NCBI GenBank assembly: GCA_021737405.1
Contig: JAIPEG010000017.1
Location: 1 to 52,583, forward strand
Direction of reading: 5' to 3'
Origin: Bacteriovoracaceae bacterium
GTDB taxonomy: Bacteria; Bdellovibrionota; Bacteriovoracia; Bacteriovoracales; Bacteriovoracaceae
DNA: 52,583 bases
Under the pieces are notes generated by a model. That model saw only the letters and a program-made list of their open reading frames with translations, ran no database searches and was not told where the DNA came from. Both the position numbers and the translations under genes were made by a program. This document shows positions 1 to 8,696 of this stretch, piece by piece (positions within the stretch are counted from its first letter, which is position 1; each line of letters starts with the position of its first letter).

Positions 1-543
1 AAAGTAAAGACTATCCATACTTACTTCGCTGAGAATAGTTACCCCTCGAGTAATTTTATTGGCCGAAATATTTTCACTTGATCTTTGAATAACTTTTAAA
101 GGACCGCTTGGGTTAGCGACTGCTTTGAGAGCACTGTCTTTATTTGGTTCTTCACTTGAACTCTCATCGCCACCGCCCATTGCTGCGGCCATTGCTGCTT
201 CAAGGTCTTCTTCCTCTGCCGAAGCTTCTGCACTTTCTTCTTCATCACCACCGCCCATCGCTGCGGCCATGGCAGCCTCGAGATCCTCTTCATCTTCGTC
301 CGCGGCTTCAGATACAGGTTCGCCTCCACCTTGCACAAGTTGCAGGTTTGGTCTCTGATCAATTGGTCCTCGATAAGAGTATTCATTTTTGATTTTTTGG
401 AGTTGTTCAGGGCTAAGTTTTTCAATTTCAGGGTTTTGCCTGAGGAGACTATTAACAACAGCTTCGACCTCGTCTCTGAGGCTCCAAATTTTTAGGCTAA
501 TTCTTTTAATTAAAACGGGGTCGTTCGAGTTACCGTGAATCAA
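1..543 (-). CDS. Acidic Ala/Gly-repeat protein, 3' end beyond the window
   Basis: A single open frame of 181 codons runs to the left edge on the minus strand, so the C-terminus is missing. I take the TTG at 541-543 as start because AGGAGG lies four bases upstream and no ATG is nearby. The N-terminal 60 residues look helical and charged. An acidic linker follows that contains two copies of an EEDLEAAMAAAMGGGDE-like unit, then a more normal sequence (about residues 150-181) that may begin a folded domain. I do not recognise the family. Longer-looking frames on the plus strand across the repeat are low-complexity shadows. The Ala/Met/Gly and Glu/Asp content suggests a flexible linker in a cytoplasmic protein; no signal peptide is seen. 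Confidence 0.7.
   Translation of the reverse strand, partial: MIHGNSNDPVLIKRISLKIWSLRDEVEAVVNSLLRQNPEIEKLSPEQLQKIKNEYSYRGPIDQRPNLQLVQGGGEPVSEAADEDEEDLEAAMAAAMGGGDEEESAEASAEEEDLEAAMAAAMGGGDESSSEEPNKDSALKAVANPSGPLKVIQRSSENISANKITRGVTILSEVSMDSLYF
164..291. repeat. Two-copy 50-bp direct repeat, 78-bp period, inside the acidic protein gene
   Basis: Copies at about 164-213 and 242-291 encode the same EEDLEAAMAAAMGGGDE-like peptide with mostly synonymous differences. The period is 26 codons, so the frame is kept. This looks like an internal coding duplication, not a mobile or regulatory repeat. Confidence 0.75.
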
Positions 544-600
544 AGGGCCCTCCTGGCGCTAAAACACATCTCTTTGACTATACCTTAGTGCGTTATTTGA

Positions 601-771
601 ATCATTATAGGTAAGCTATACCTCCGGGCAGGAATTACCCGTATAGGTGAGCAGCGCAGCAAATACCTACCCTTAGAGAGTGGTAAATGTAAATTTCCCG
701 AATAGTTTAGTCTGTTAAATGACGGTAACAGCTCCTTTCTTGAGGGTCTGTGGTCAACCAAGGAGGGTTTA
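601..771 (+). promoter_or_regulatory. Structured 5' leader of the S8 protease gene with sequestered RBS
   Basis: Five short inverted repeats follow each other: 609-613/619-623, 625-628/638-641, 644-648/665-669, 712-717/726-731, and 732-737/760-765. The last pairs CTCCTT with the AAGGAG of the Shine-Dalgarno at 760-766. It carries a second four-base helix inside (740-743 with 754-757) separated by a 2x2 internal loop. If it folds as drawn, the ribosome site of the protease gene (ATG at 772) is closed. It matches no riboswitch consensus I know. A thermometer, ligand sensor or plain attenuating hairpin are all possible. Confidence 0.4.
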
Positions 772-2472
772 ATGACCAAAATATTAAGCGTTTTTGCTGC
801 TGGCATGATGGGTTTGCCTTTGACAGCTTTGGCCTCAGTTCATCCAAGTGTTCCTGGAGAATTAATCGTAAAGTTTAAGGAAGATTCTCACAAATCAACT
901 CAACTGCGAATGAAAAGTCTTGGTGTTAACTCTTTTAAAAGAATTGAGCTGAGTTATGGCAATCTTTATATCGCAAAATTTGATCATACAACTAAGAGTG
1001 CTAATCAACTTGCTAAAACTCTCTCTGAAGATAGTAACGTTGAATATGCTGAACCAAATTATATATATTCGATTGTTGAGCCAAAATCATTTGTTGATTA
1101 TTCAAAAATGGTTTCTCCACAAAGTTACGATAGTTTTAATTACACACCAAATGATCCTCAATTTACTAAACTTTGGGGTCTCGTAAACACAGGTTCAAAT
1201 GAACCTGGAGGAAGATCCCCTGGTCTGTCGGGAAGTGATATCGCTGCTGCTCAGGCTTGGGCGTTAACGACTGGATCTAAGCAAGTTAAGATTGCGGTTA
1301 TCGACACTGGGATCGACTATAATCACCCAGATCTCGTTGATAATATGTGGACAAATATGGCAGAAAAAAATGGTCAGCCAGGAATAGATGACGATGGCAA
1401 TGGTTACGTTGATGATATTCACGGCTACGATTTTGCTAATGATGACGGTGATCCAATGGATGGTCATAGTCATGGAACTCATTGCGCGGGAACAATCGGT
1501 GCCGTTCATAATAACGGAGTTGGTGTTGCAGGGGTAATGGCCGACGTGTCGTTAGTTGGTCTAAAGTTCCTTACCGATAGTGGTTCAGGAGCAACGGACA
1601 ATGCAATTAAAGCAATCGATTATGCCACTAAGTTAGGTGTTGATATCATGAGTAACTCTTGGGGAGGCGGTGGTCGTTCACAGGCACTTGAGGAAGCTAT
1701 TCAAAGAGCGAGTGATGCGGGAATTATCTTTACCGCAGCTGCAGGAAACTCTGGGACAAATAATGATACAAGCCCTCATTATCCATCTAACTATGAAGTG
1801 GATAACGTGATCTCTGTTGCTGCTCATACAGCACAAGACGATCTTGCAAGCTTTTCATGTTACGGAAAGAGAACAGTACATATCGCTGCTCCAGGACATA
1901 ATATTCTCTCAACCGTTAAGAACGGTGGTTATAGTGTTTATTCTGGTACTTCAATGGCGACTCCTCATGTCTCAGGCGCTCTTGGTCTATTGATTGCTCA
2001 TGCAGGTCGCTTAAGTGTGACAGAAGTGAGAGAGCGACTTATGGCGACTTCAGTTCCCGTAAATACCTATAGAAGAAAAATTATTAAGGGTGGTCGTTTA
2101 CATACTTATAATCTTTTGACCGATACAAGACCTGCTCGTAATGAGCCAGATCCAGGCAAGTGGCAAACGAAGAGACTCGCTACACCTTGGGAGTCACAGC
2201 ATCCTTATAGAGTAAACCTTAATGAGCAAAAAGAATTTTCTGTGCCAGGAGCGCAGTATATTCGTCTAGTCATTAAGAAGCACGAACTTGAGGATCGTTA
2301 TGATTATATTCAAGTGGCATCAGGAAGTAGGGCACTTATTGAAAAAATCTCTGGATCCGGTACCGATTATGTAACAGACTATGTTGAAGGCGATAAAATT
2401 ATTGCGACTTTTGTCTCTGATAGATCAGTTACAAAGTGGGGTTTTATCGTAGAAGAGGTTCAGTACCAATAG
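772..2472 (+). CDS. Secreted subtilisin-like serine protease (S8) with prodomain and CUB-like C-terminus
   Basis: The 566-aa protein starts with a signal peptide (cleavage likely after ALA at about 21). An inhibitor-type propeptide (about 27-100) contains the GELIVKFKE and VEYAEPNY motifs typical of subtilase prodomains. The S8 catalytic domain (about 130-425) has Asp178 in VIDTG, His234 in HGTHCAG, oxyanion Asn326 in AAGNSG and Ser394 in GTSMATPHVSG, so the triad is complete. Residues 465-566 resemble a CUB-like or P-domain-like beta module (FVSDRSVTKWGF near the end). It is expected to be autoprocessed and secreted, with a role in extracellular or prey protein digestion inferred from class only. 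A strong AAGGAGG precedes the ATG but lies in a hairpin. The gene is monocistronic, ending at a strong terminator. Confidence 0.93.
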   Translation: MTKILSVFAAGMMGLPLTALASVHPSVPGELIVKFKEDSHKSTQLRMKSLGVNSFKRIELSYGNLYIAKFDHTTKSANQLAKTLSEDSNVEYAEPNYIYSIVEPKSFVDYSKMVSPQSYDSFNYTPNDPQFTKLWGLVNTGSNEPGGRSPGLSGSDIAAAQAWALTTGSKQVKIAVIDTGIDYNHPDLVDNMWTNMAEKNGQPGIDDDGNGYVDDIHGYDFANDDGDPMDGHSHGTHCAGTIGAVHNNGVGVAGVMADVSLVGLKFLTDSGSGATDNAIKAIDYATKLGVDIMSNSWGGGGRSQALEEAIQRASDAGIIFTAAAGNSGTNNDTSPHYPSNYEVDNVISVAAHTAQDDLASFSCYGKRTVHIAAPGHNILSTVKNGGYSVYSGTSMATPHVSGALGLLIAHAGRLSVTEVRERLMATSVPVNTYRRKIIKGGRLHTYNLLTDTRPARNEPDPGKWQTKRLATPWESQHPYRVNLNEQKEFSVPGAQYIRLVIKKHELEDRYDYIQVASGSRALIEKISGSGTDYVTDYVEGDKIIATFVSDRSVTKWGFIVEEVQYQ

Positions 2473-2486
2473 TTTAAGATAATTTT

Positions 2487-2526
2487 AACCTTCCCTTAGA
2501 GAAGTATTTAAGGGAAGGTTTTTTTT
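2487..2526 (+). terminator. Rho-independent terminator after the S8 protease
   Basis: A perfect 11-bp stem (2487-2497 with 2510-2520, AACCTTCCCTT/AAGGGAAGGTT) with a 12-nt loop is followed by a run of T to 2526. It lies 15 bases after the protease stop. The T run overlaps the stop codon of the convergent kinase gene. Confidence 0.9.
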
Positions 2527-4702
2527 AGGCAGCAGACTGACGTAGATTAAGAAAGGTTTCTAACTCTTCTACGAGTTCTCCACAAAGTACCTTCATTTCA
2601 TTTAGGACATCTTCAGCCTCAGATGAGTCTGCCAGTTTACCCATTCTTTCTAGTTGAATAGATAAAGTAAGACCTTTTTTACAAAATAGAGAAGCAAAAC
2701 TTCCCTTAAGGGAGTGAGCACGCAGTTCAATTGTTGCAAAATCATTATTTTCAATGGCCTCAAAAAGAATAGAGAGGTCTTCTCCATATTTTTCTGAGAA
2801 TTGCTGAACGATTGTTTCAATAACAAAGATATCATCTGAAAAGTTATCTAGTAGCTCTATAGCATCGAAGGTCGTGTAGTGTTCACTTGAATCAATTCGA
2901 GTAACTTTACTTTCGTTACGAGGAACGACCGCCTCTTCATAATCCATAAAGGCATCTTTAAACTCTAGTACTTGCTTAGAATATCTTTCAAGGATTGAAA
3001 TAAGAATATTATTATTAATAGGTTTCGCCATGAAATCATCCATGCCAGCCTCAAAACATTTATCTCTATCTTCTTGAAGTACATTTGCTGTGACCGCAAC
3101 GATCTTTGGGCGATTCTCAGAATGTATTTCTAAAATCTCTTTTGTCGCCGTTATTCCGTCTTTTTCGGGCATTTGAAGATCCATAAAAATAAGATCATAA
3201 AATTTATCTTTGGCGAAGTTTACAGCCTCAACACCATTAACAGCAATATCAGGATCATGACCATTTTTATTTAAAAGACTAACAAGAAGCCTTCTGTTAA
3301 CGGGATTGTCTTCAACGACTAAAATATTTAAGGCCACAGTCTTGGTTAGGTGAAGATCAGGACGATTAAAGAGAGTGTCATTCTCACGACCTTTAACTTG
3401 AACCGACATAACTTTTATAGAAAAAGAGAACGTTGACCCTTGGCCGACCTGACTCTCAAAATGTATTTTACCGCCAAGGATTTCTACAAGTTTCTTACAT
3501 ATGACCAGGCCGAGACCTGTACCCCCGTATTTTCGAGAGTTGCTATCATCAACTTGGGTGAAAGGTTTAAAGATCTTTTCAAGTTTGTTTTGAGGAATAC
3601 CTATTCCCGTGTCTTCAATTGAAAATTTGATGACATCTTTTCGACTACCTCTTTCTAAGAGAATTTTTACAAATCCGTGGTCTGTAAATTTAATAGCATT
3701 GGCCACTAAGTTAATGATAATTTGTCTTAAACGATTTTCGTCAGTGAGTATGCCGTAGGGAACATCAGAATCAATACTGTAGGAGAGATCGATTCCTTTT
3801 TCATTGGCCATATGCTGGAAGAGTTGCACAATTTGATCAAGTGTTTTAACGAGCGAGAAAGGTTTCTTTTGAATCTCAATCTCATTAGTCTCAATTTTAG
3901 AATAATCGATAACATCAGAAAGTATTATATTAAGATTCTCTGCAGAATCTTTAATGATCTGTAGCAATTCACCCTGATCTTTATTGAGGCGAGAGTCGAG
4001 AAGTAAATTGGTCATCCCAAGAATACCATTGAGTGGGGTTCTAATTTCGTGAGAAATATTCGCCCAAAAAATATCTTTCGTTTTATTTGCCTGAAGGGCT
4101 TTTTGCTCACTTAGCTTTAAGCGAGTTTGATTCTCTAGGGTCGATTTTTCGTAATGCCATGTAAGGTAAGTGATAAACACAAATAGGCATATTAGACCAA
4201 TTCCATTGTGAAGGTTCTTCGCTTGAAGATCGAGGTTTGTCGGAGGAAAAGGAAACTTTTGGGTATGTAAGTGTAGAAAGGCAATGAGAAGAACAAGGCC
4301 TAGAAGAGAATAAATAAGACCCTTCTTTGGTCCAACAAAGTAAAGACTCATGATGGGGATCGCAGCAAACCATAATCCAGGAGTGGTATTTAAGCCGCCT
4401 CTTAGATAGGTAATGATAGGTAGAACAATTAAGCTAAGAGTCGGTAATAGGTAAGCAACTAAATTGAAGTTACCGACTTTTTTTATGAAATAGGGAATAA
4501 GACAAAGTAGAAATGTCATTGCAATGACGGAGCTTGGAAAGTCATCTGTTAGAAAATAGCGATTAAGGCCACTTAGAATCATTAAAGTTGAGGCCAAGAA
4601 GCATGAGTTGATAAGCACTCGTGCCTTAATCATTTCAACTGAAGTAAGACCCAAAGATTTTGGGATAAAGTAGTCAGCAATTTTATCTAAAAGTGTTTTC
4701 AT
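2525..4702 (-). CDS. Membrane hybrid histidine kinase (HisKA-HATPase-REC-HPt)
   Basis: The 725-aa protein has about six hydrophobic segments in residues 28-182, forming an integral sensor without a clear periplasmic domain. HisKA follows with phospho-acceptor His218 in ANISHEIRTPLNG. HATPase_c has the N box near 331-336 (NLVANA) and G boxes DTGIGIP (364-370) and GGTGLGL (393-399). A receiver domain (about 458-575) has acceptor Asp508 in FMDLQMP and Lys560 in AKP. A C-terminal HPt domain has His663 in RAHSLKGS. All sites for an internal His-Asp-His phosphorelay are present. No response regulator is adjacent, so the output partner is elsewhere. The gene stands alone and converges on the protease gene. 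The signal sensed is unknown. Confidence 0.92.
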   Translation of the reverse strand: MKTLLDKIADYFIPKSLGLTSVEMIKARVLINSCFLASTLMILSGLNRYFLTDDFPSSVIAMTFLLCLIPYFIKKVGNFNLVAYLLPTLSLIVLPIITYLRGGLNTTPGLWFAAIPIMSLYFVGPKKGLIYSLLGLVLLIAFLHLHTQKFPFPPTNLDLQAKNLHNGIGLICLFVFITYLTWHYEKSTLENQTRLKLSEQKALQANKTKDIFWANISHEIRTPLNGILGMTNLLLDSRLNKDQGELLQIIKDSAENLNIILSDVIDYSKIETNEIEIQKKPFSLVKTLDQIVQLFQHMANEKGIDLSYSIDSDVPYGILTDENRLRQIIINLVANAIKFTDHGFVKILLERGSRKDVIKFSIEDTGIGIPQNKLEKIFKPFTQVDDSNSRKYGGTGLGLVICKKLVEILGGKIHFESQVGQGSTFSFSIKVMSVQVKGRENDTLFNRPDLHLTKTVALNILVVEDNPVNRRLLVSLLNKNGHDPDIAVNGVEAVNFAKDKFYDLIFMDLQMPEKDGITATKEILEIHSENRPKIVAVTANVLQEDRDKCFEAGMDDFMAKPINNNILISILERYSKQVLEFKDAFMDYEEAVVPRNESKVTRIDSSEHYTTFDAIELLDNFSDDIFVIETIVQQFSEKYGEDLSILFEAIENNDFATIELRAHSLKGSFASLFCKKGLTLSIQLERMGKLADSSEAEDVLNEMKVLCGELVEELETFLNLRQSAA

Positions 4703-4767
4703 CTCAACAACTTATCGGAGATGGGGGAGGCCTTCATGAGTTTTAGGGGAGATTTATGAGGATTTAG

Positions 4768-4798
4768 GAAAAAAAAAGCCACTATTTAAAGTGGCTTT
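4768..4798 (-). terminator. Rho-independent terminator of rpmB
   Basis: A perfect 9-bp stem (4775-4783 with 4790-4798) with a 6-nt loop precedes, on the minus strand, a run of T (plus-strand A run 4768-4777). It lies just downstream of rpmB. Confidence 0.88.
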
Positions 4799-4822
4799 CT
4801 ATCTATTTGAATTTATTTAATA

Positions 4823-5059
4823 TTAAGCTTCGAAAAGGTGACGATACTTTCTCAAAAATTTAGATAATGAACCAACTTTATCAAGTGTTCTAATCGCTTT
4901 TGTTGAAAGTCTAAGTTTAATAGTTTGACCAGTTTCTGGATCAAAAACTCTCTTCGTTTGAAGATTAGGTTTTTGAGTCATTTTAGTCTTATTGTTTGCG
5001 TGAGAAACTTTGTTTCCTACGAGTCTTCTTTTGCCAGTTAAATCACATGTGCGGGACAT
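4823..5059 (-). CDS. rpmB: 50S ribosomal protein L28
   Basis: The 78-aa product begins MSRTCDLTGKRR and contains the basic GNKVSHANNKTK segment typical of bL28, with the usual bacterial length. I start at 5059 because AAGGAT lies eight bases upstream and a promoter maps within a longer upstream frame that would otherwise add 24 unrelated residues. Only one Cys is seen at the N-terminus, so this looks like the zinc-free form. It is transcribed alone, from its own promoter to its own terminator. bL28 is a large-subunit structural protein acting in late assembly. Confidence 0.95.
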   Translation of the reverse strand: MSRTCDLTGKRRLVGNKVSHANNKTKMTQKPNLQTKRVFDPETGQTIKLRLSTKAIRTLDKVGSLSKFLRKYRHLFEA

Positions 5060-5102
5060 AACATCATCCTTATCTCTAAATTTCCACAAGTTATGAAGGC
5101 GT

Positions 5103-5131
5103 AATATAAAACGCATGGGATTAAAGCGCAA
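5103..5131 (-). promoter_or_regulatory. Probable sigma-70-type promoter of rpmB
   Basis: On the minus strand TTGCGC (5126-5131) and TATATT (5103-5108) are separated by 17 bases, placing the transcript start near 5096 and a 37-base leader before the ATG. The -35 box is weak, the -10 box good. Confidence 0.5.
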
Positions 5132-5182
5132 GCAAGGATTACAAAATACCTAAAAAAATACCATTTTTTTTTTAGATCGGGC

Positions 5183-5692
5183 TTAGTGGCTGGAATGTCG
5201 GCTCAGCCACCCAACTAAAACCAAGCGATTTCCATGAGTTACACGACTCACCTTGTGATCCCAGCCATACCTTCCTGTCGCAAAGATAATGATATTGCCC
5301 CAGGGTTGTGTGGGGATATTAAAGTTTTTTTCAGGAAATTCTTTTGATCTTATGTGAAGATTTCCACCAATGATGTCTTCAGGCCTTGAGTTAAGGCTAA
5401 GACTAAAGGCCATATCCCGTGAGGCATCGTCGTGCCAGATGCCCTCATCGTCTAGCGTTTGAGGTCCCTCTCTTAAGGCCAACATCAGCTCATAGTCAAA
5501 TTTCGTACCTGTTGTAAGATCAAGGAAGTGTGGTTTTAATACGTTAGAGAGTAGTTGCCCATCATTCATGGCACTTAAACAATGACTGTATAGCTGTTCG
5601 AAGTCCCGCTCATCCACCATCTTTCCCCAAGTTAGGGGTAAATCTAGTTGAAAAACTTTAAAACCACTTTCTCTTAAGCCCTCTTTTTCCAT
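5183..5692 (-). CDS. 2-oxoglutarate/Fe(II)-dependent oxygenase-like protein
   Basis: The 169-aa protein (from ATG 5692) has a double-stranded beta-helix oxygenase pattern: an HDD motif in IWHDDASRD (His87, Asp89 as HxD), a distal His146 in GWDHKVSRV and Arg156 in THGNRLVLVGWL, which in the family binds 2-oxoglutarate. This resembles the prolyl-4-hydroxylase-like 2OG-FeII_Oxy group. The substrate is unknown. A TTG nine codons upstream could also start it; neither start has a convincing SD. It is divergent from the gene at 5748 with a very short shared upstream region, so the two probably share control sequences. Confidence 0.72.
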   Translation of the reverse strand: MEKEGLRESGFKVFQLDLPLTWGKMVDERDFEQLYSHCLSAMNDGQLLSNVLKPHFLDLTTGTKFDYELMLALREGPQTLDDEGIWHDDASRDMAFSLSLNSRPEDIIGGNLHIRSKEFPEKNFNIPTQPWGNIIIFATGRYGWDHKVSRVTHGNRLVLVGWLSRHSSH

Positions 5693-5747
5693 GATCAATT
5701 TATAATAGAAAAAACACAAGATGACTTGTACTGATGTGGGTGTTGAG

Positions 5748-6737
5748 ATGAACAGAAACGTATTTGTTATAGCACTGGTCTTAAGTTGTGGAATCCATTT
5801 TTTAAAAACGACTGAGTTTTCCCTTAAAAAGAAGTCTGTTGCTGTTGAAACTCCAGCAGAAGAGACTGTAATAAAGCAATCACTGGGCGAGCAGGTTGAC
5901 GATTACATCGTAGAAACTCCTGAAGAGGGCTTTAGCGAGAGTGGATTTTTTAAAAACTTCAAAGGTATTAAAGATAAGTATCATGAATTAACAGGTCGAA
6001 ATAAGGGACTTGAGCAGGGACAAAGGTTTATTTCTAAGGGATTCGTTTTGAATAAGGAACTTTGTAACCTTCAGTCTGCTAAGTTTGAAAAGCACCCAGG
6101 GTATAATAACTATCATTCATTGGAGTTTTACAATAATCCCGCTAATGTTAGGAATATAAGCGAGCGATTATTAAATGATTACCAATTTATTTCAACAGAG
6201 CTATCAAAATTCAGTCTCATAAAAGGAGAGGAGCTCATTAAAACCTCCGGTTTTAATCCTCGGTTTATTCTAAACCTAGAAGAGGCCCAAGTTCCTTGTC
6301 ATGAAAATCCAAAGGTTTTAACAAGTTTTGTGGAAAACCTCAGTAAGTATCTACAAAGAGAAAAGAGTGATCCAAACTGGGCCATCTACAAGACTGCAGA
6401 GATTAACCTCATGATTGTCAAAGAACTCGATTCATTTGAGGCCTTAAGCTTTGGGCTTAAAATGTTAGAGGCCCTAGCAAAAGATGGACACATGAAAGAG
6501 CAGGATTTATTCGCCATCAAAAAACTAAAAGGTAAAATCAAGAGTGTAAATACAGAGTACCAACAAGAGCTTTTAGAAAATGAATTGAATCCATTGGCCG
6601 CAAAAGCTACGGTTGCTCACTATAATGATCAGAAAGTTCTCTATAAGTTAAAAATTAGAACTTATTTAAGAGATATCACTCGTAGATATCCTTCATTCAC
6701 TCCAGAGTACGATACGAGATTACCTGAGCTGATCTAG
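5748..6737 (+). CDS. Membrane-anchored protein of unknown function (two-Cys type, copy 1)
   Basis: The product (about 329 aa from ATG 5748; ATG 5721 is possible) starts with a hydrophobic segment (VFVIALVLSCGIHFL) acting as signal anchor or signal peptide. It is followed by a charged, mostly helical domain expected in the periplasm. Two cysteines in the soluble part (KELCNLQ and QVPCHEN) lie 78 residues apart and could form a disulfide. The next gene has the same architecture. I recognise no catalytic motif. It is probably co-transcribed with the gene at 6777. Confidence 0.7.
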   Translation: MNRNVFVIALVLSCGIHFLKTTEFSLKKKSVAVETPAEETVIKQSLGEQVDDYIVETPEEGFSESGFFKNFKGIKDKYHELTGRNKGLEQGQRFISKGFVLNKELCNLQSAKFEKHPGYNNYHSLEFYNNPANVRNISERLLNDYQFISTELSKFSLIKGEELIKTSGFNPRFILNLEEAQVPCHENPKVLTSFVENLSKYLQREKSDPNWAIYKTAEINLMIVKELDSFEALSFGLKMLEALAKDGHMKEQDLFAIKKLKGKIKSVNTEYQQELLENELNPLAAKATVAHYNDQKVLYKLKIRTYLRDITRRYPSFTPEYDTRLPELI

Positions 6738-6776
6738 AGGGATATTTCTCTGGTCTATCGATTGGCTAAGCCTATA

Positions 6777-7694
6777 ATGGTAAGTGTGCGAACGTTAAAA
6801 ATTATCACCATTCTTTCGGCCCTGCTTTTGTTCGTAAGCGGCTATTTTTATTATTTCCATCCTGAAAGTCGTAGTTCCTTTCATCGATATCGACCACTTA
6901 AAACACTTTTAAAAGACCCAATTATTATAAGAAAGAGAATCATCGAAAAACAAAAAATAAAGAAGCTCCCAACAGTTGAAATGGGGCGAAATCTTGAAGA
7001 TTTAATTCTTCAATCAAAGAGAATCATAGAGAATAACTGCCAAAAGCTAGAGAAGAAATTAGATAATGAGCCGGACTTAATTGATCCTAATAGTGACTAT
7101 TATCGTGACCCCATAAAAGCTCAAGCTATGATAGATGTACATTTTAGCTCTTTTGTTGAGGTGCTTCAATATAGCCAACTTTCTTTTAGGGAACTCGAAG
7201 AGGCAATATTTTCAATACAGGGAGATATTAGTCTATCGAGTTATAAAGAACATTTGAAAAATTATGAGGGATTAATCATTGGGTGCAGTGTAAATGATCG
7301 ATATGGCATGCTGATTCTAACGTTAGCTGAGAGTTTTAAGGCAAAGGGCACTGTTCCCAAATATAATCTCTCCATGATATCTCAAATGGCAAAATCCTAC
7401 CTCTCTCTAAATTCATTGACCGCTCAAATGTTTGCGATCGGCGTCCTTAATAATTTGAATATAACAGGAATATTTTCTCCCTTAGAAGTTTATGATTTGG
7501 AGGAACTTACTTTTAGAGGGAAGGATATCTCAAGTCGTTATAAGTTTGATCTAAGTAATGCCCAATCCATTCGTGAAGTCCAAGAAGTTTTGCAGAATTA
7601 CGAGATTGAAAAAGAAGTCTTAGCAGAATATATTTATGAATTTACCGAAAACATCGAAAACAAATATGAAGATTCGCAAGATTTTGAGTACTGA
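6777..7694 (+). CDS. Membrane-anchored protein of unknown function (two-Cys type, copy 2)
   Basis: The product (about 305 aa) has one N-terminal membrane segment (IITILSALLLFVSGYFYYF) and a helical soluble domain with two cysteines (ENNCQKL and IIGCSVN) 82 residues apart. That layout matches the gene immediately upstream, 39 bases away, so the pair may be an ancient duplication, although sequence identity looks low by eye. The start is uncertain: TTG 6762, ATG 6777 and GTG 6783 are all possible and none has a good SD. The function is unknown; an envelope location is inferred. Its stop lies three bases from the end of the convergent gene. Confidence 0.66.
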   Translation: MVSVRTLKIITILSALLLFVSGYFYYFHPESRSSFHRYRPLKTLLKDPIIIRKRIIEKQKIKKLPTVEMGRNLEDLILQSKRIIENNCQKLEKKLDNEPDLIDPNSDYYRDPIKAQAMIDVHFSSFVEVLQYSQLSFRELEEAIFSIQGDISLSSYKEHLKNYEGLIIGCSVNDRYGMLILTLAESFKAKGTVPKYNLSMISQMAKSYLSLNSLTAQMFAIGVLNNLNITGIFSPLEVYDLEELTFRGKDISSRYKFDLSNAQSIREVQEVLQNYEIEKEVLAEYIYEFTENIENKYEDSQDFEY

Positions 7695-7697
7695 AAC

Positions 7698-8696
7698 CTA
7701 CTCCATACAAAGATAGATTTGCTCGTCACGAAGTCCGGCCTTAAGGCCCAAATCTTTAATCTTTCCAAGAAGCCACAGGCGAAAGGGACGCGGGTAGCGG
7801 ACCTTTCCATCAAAACTAGAGTGAAATTCAGCCGCTAACAGTTCTGACTTAGGATAGTTCTTTTTTACTTGATGAAACACTTTACTGGTAAAGCGCACAA
7901 CTCCCATGGAAACATAGGCTATTTGATTTAGGTCGAGATAAGTTTTTAATTCACTAAAGAGCTCTTCATAGGTTTCTAGAAATTGATCTTCATGGATAAT
8001 CGGATCAAGATGAATGGCAATGGGATGACCAAGCTCTTGAAGTTTTTTCATGGCGATTAGACGGTGTTTGAGAGACGGAGTTTTTAAATCAGTCGCCTTA
8101 ATCCTCTTTTCAGGAGAAAGGGAGAAACTCGTGATGATATTCTTAAGCGGGTCCATCTTTATCAAGTCTTTAATATTCGCGGACTTCGTTCTAAGTTCAA
8201 GCTTTGCCTTTGGGTATCTTTTAAAGAGGTCAAAGTAAAAGGGTAGCTCTCCTGAAAGATGAGTCAAGGCCAGTGAATCACTGAATTCGCCTGCATGAAA
8301 CCAAACGGTCTTATTCTCATGGCGCGCGATAGTTGTCTCAATTTCTTTTGCGATGTCATCGTGATTAAGAAAGAGGACAATATCCGGAGATTGAAAGTAT
8401 CCTTGAAGGTAGCAGTATTCACATTCATAAATACAGTTATAAGCATGAATGAAGTAGTAATGGGGCTCTCCGGCCAAGCCATAAGCCTCGGGTGCCTCTT
8501 TAACTAAAGTCCCTTTTTTCTTTCCAAGGAAAAGCTGTAAATTTTCTCTCTTTTGAAGGTAGGGTTTTTTTACTCGGCCAAAGATGTCTTCAATGGCGTC
8601 AATCTCAGTGACAGGCACTTTTGAAAAACGCTCTTTAATGACGGCCACCTGAGGAAAATTTGCAACAGATTTTTCAACAAAGATGCGACTAAACAT
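7698..8696 (-). CDS. Radical SAM protein of the spore photoproduct lyase (SplB-like) family
   Basis: The 332-aa protein has the CX3CX2C cluster motif (Cys88, Cys92, Cys95 in NCIYECEYCYLQGYF), matching the spore photoproduct lyase family signature. The Cys that acts as hydrogen donor in the Bacillus enzyme, expected some 45 residues after the cluster, is not present; the only other Cys is near the C-terminus (IYLCME). Hence it is a family member with probably different chemistry, not a proven DNA-repair lyase. Its start overlaps the end of the upstream nucleoside-phosphorylase-like gene by eight bases, so the two are translationally coupled and likely work together. Confidence 0.82.
   Translation of the reverse strand: MFSRIFVEKSVANFPQVAVIKERFSKVPVTEIDAIEDIFGRVKKPYLQKRENLQLFLGKKKGTLVKEAPEAYGLAGEPHYYFIHAYNCIYECEYCYLQGYFQSPDIVLFLNHDDIAKEIETTIARHENKTVWFHAGEFSDSLALTHLSGELPFYFDLFKRYPKAKLELRTKSANIKDLIKMDPLKNIITSFSLSPEKRIKATDLKTPSLKHRLIAMKKLQELGHPIAIHLDPIIHEDQFLETYEELFSELKTYLDLNQIAYVSMGVVRFTSKVFHQVKKNYPKSELLAAEFHSSFDGKVRYPRPFRLWLLGKIKDLGLKAGLRDEQIYLCME

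Noticed and set aside
96..458. Open frames on both strands over the acidic repeat (such as a basic 120-aa frame)
   Set aside because: They are shadow frames of the repeat-containing gene; the frame from TTG 543 has a good SD, sensible composition and synonymous repeat differences.
574..608. TTGACT with AT-rich sequence downstream as promoter of the S8 protease
   Set aside because: No convincing -10 box at 16-18 bases spacing, so not listed as a promoter.
5060..5131. 24-residue N-terminal extension of L28
   Set aside because: It overlaps the likely promoter of rpmB and has no counterpart in the family; the ATG at 5059 has an SD.
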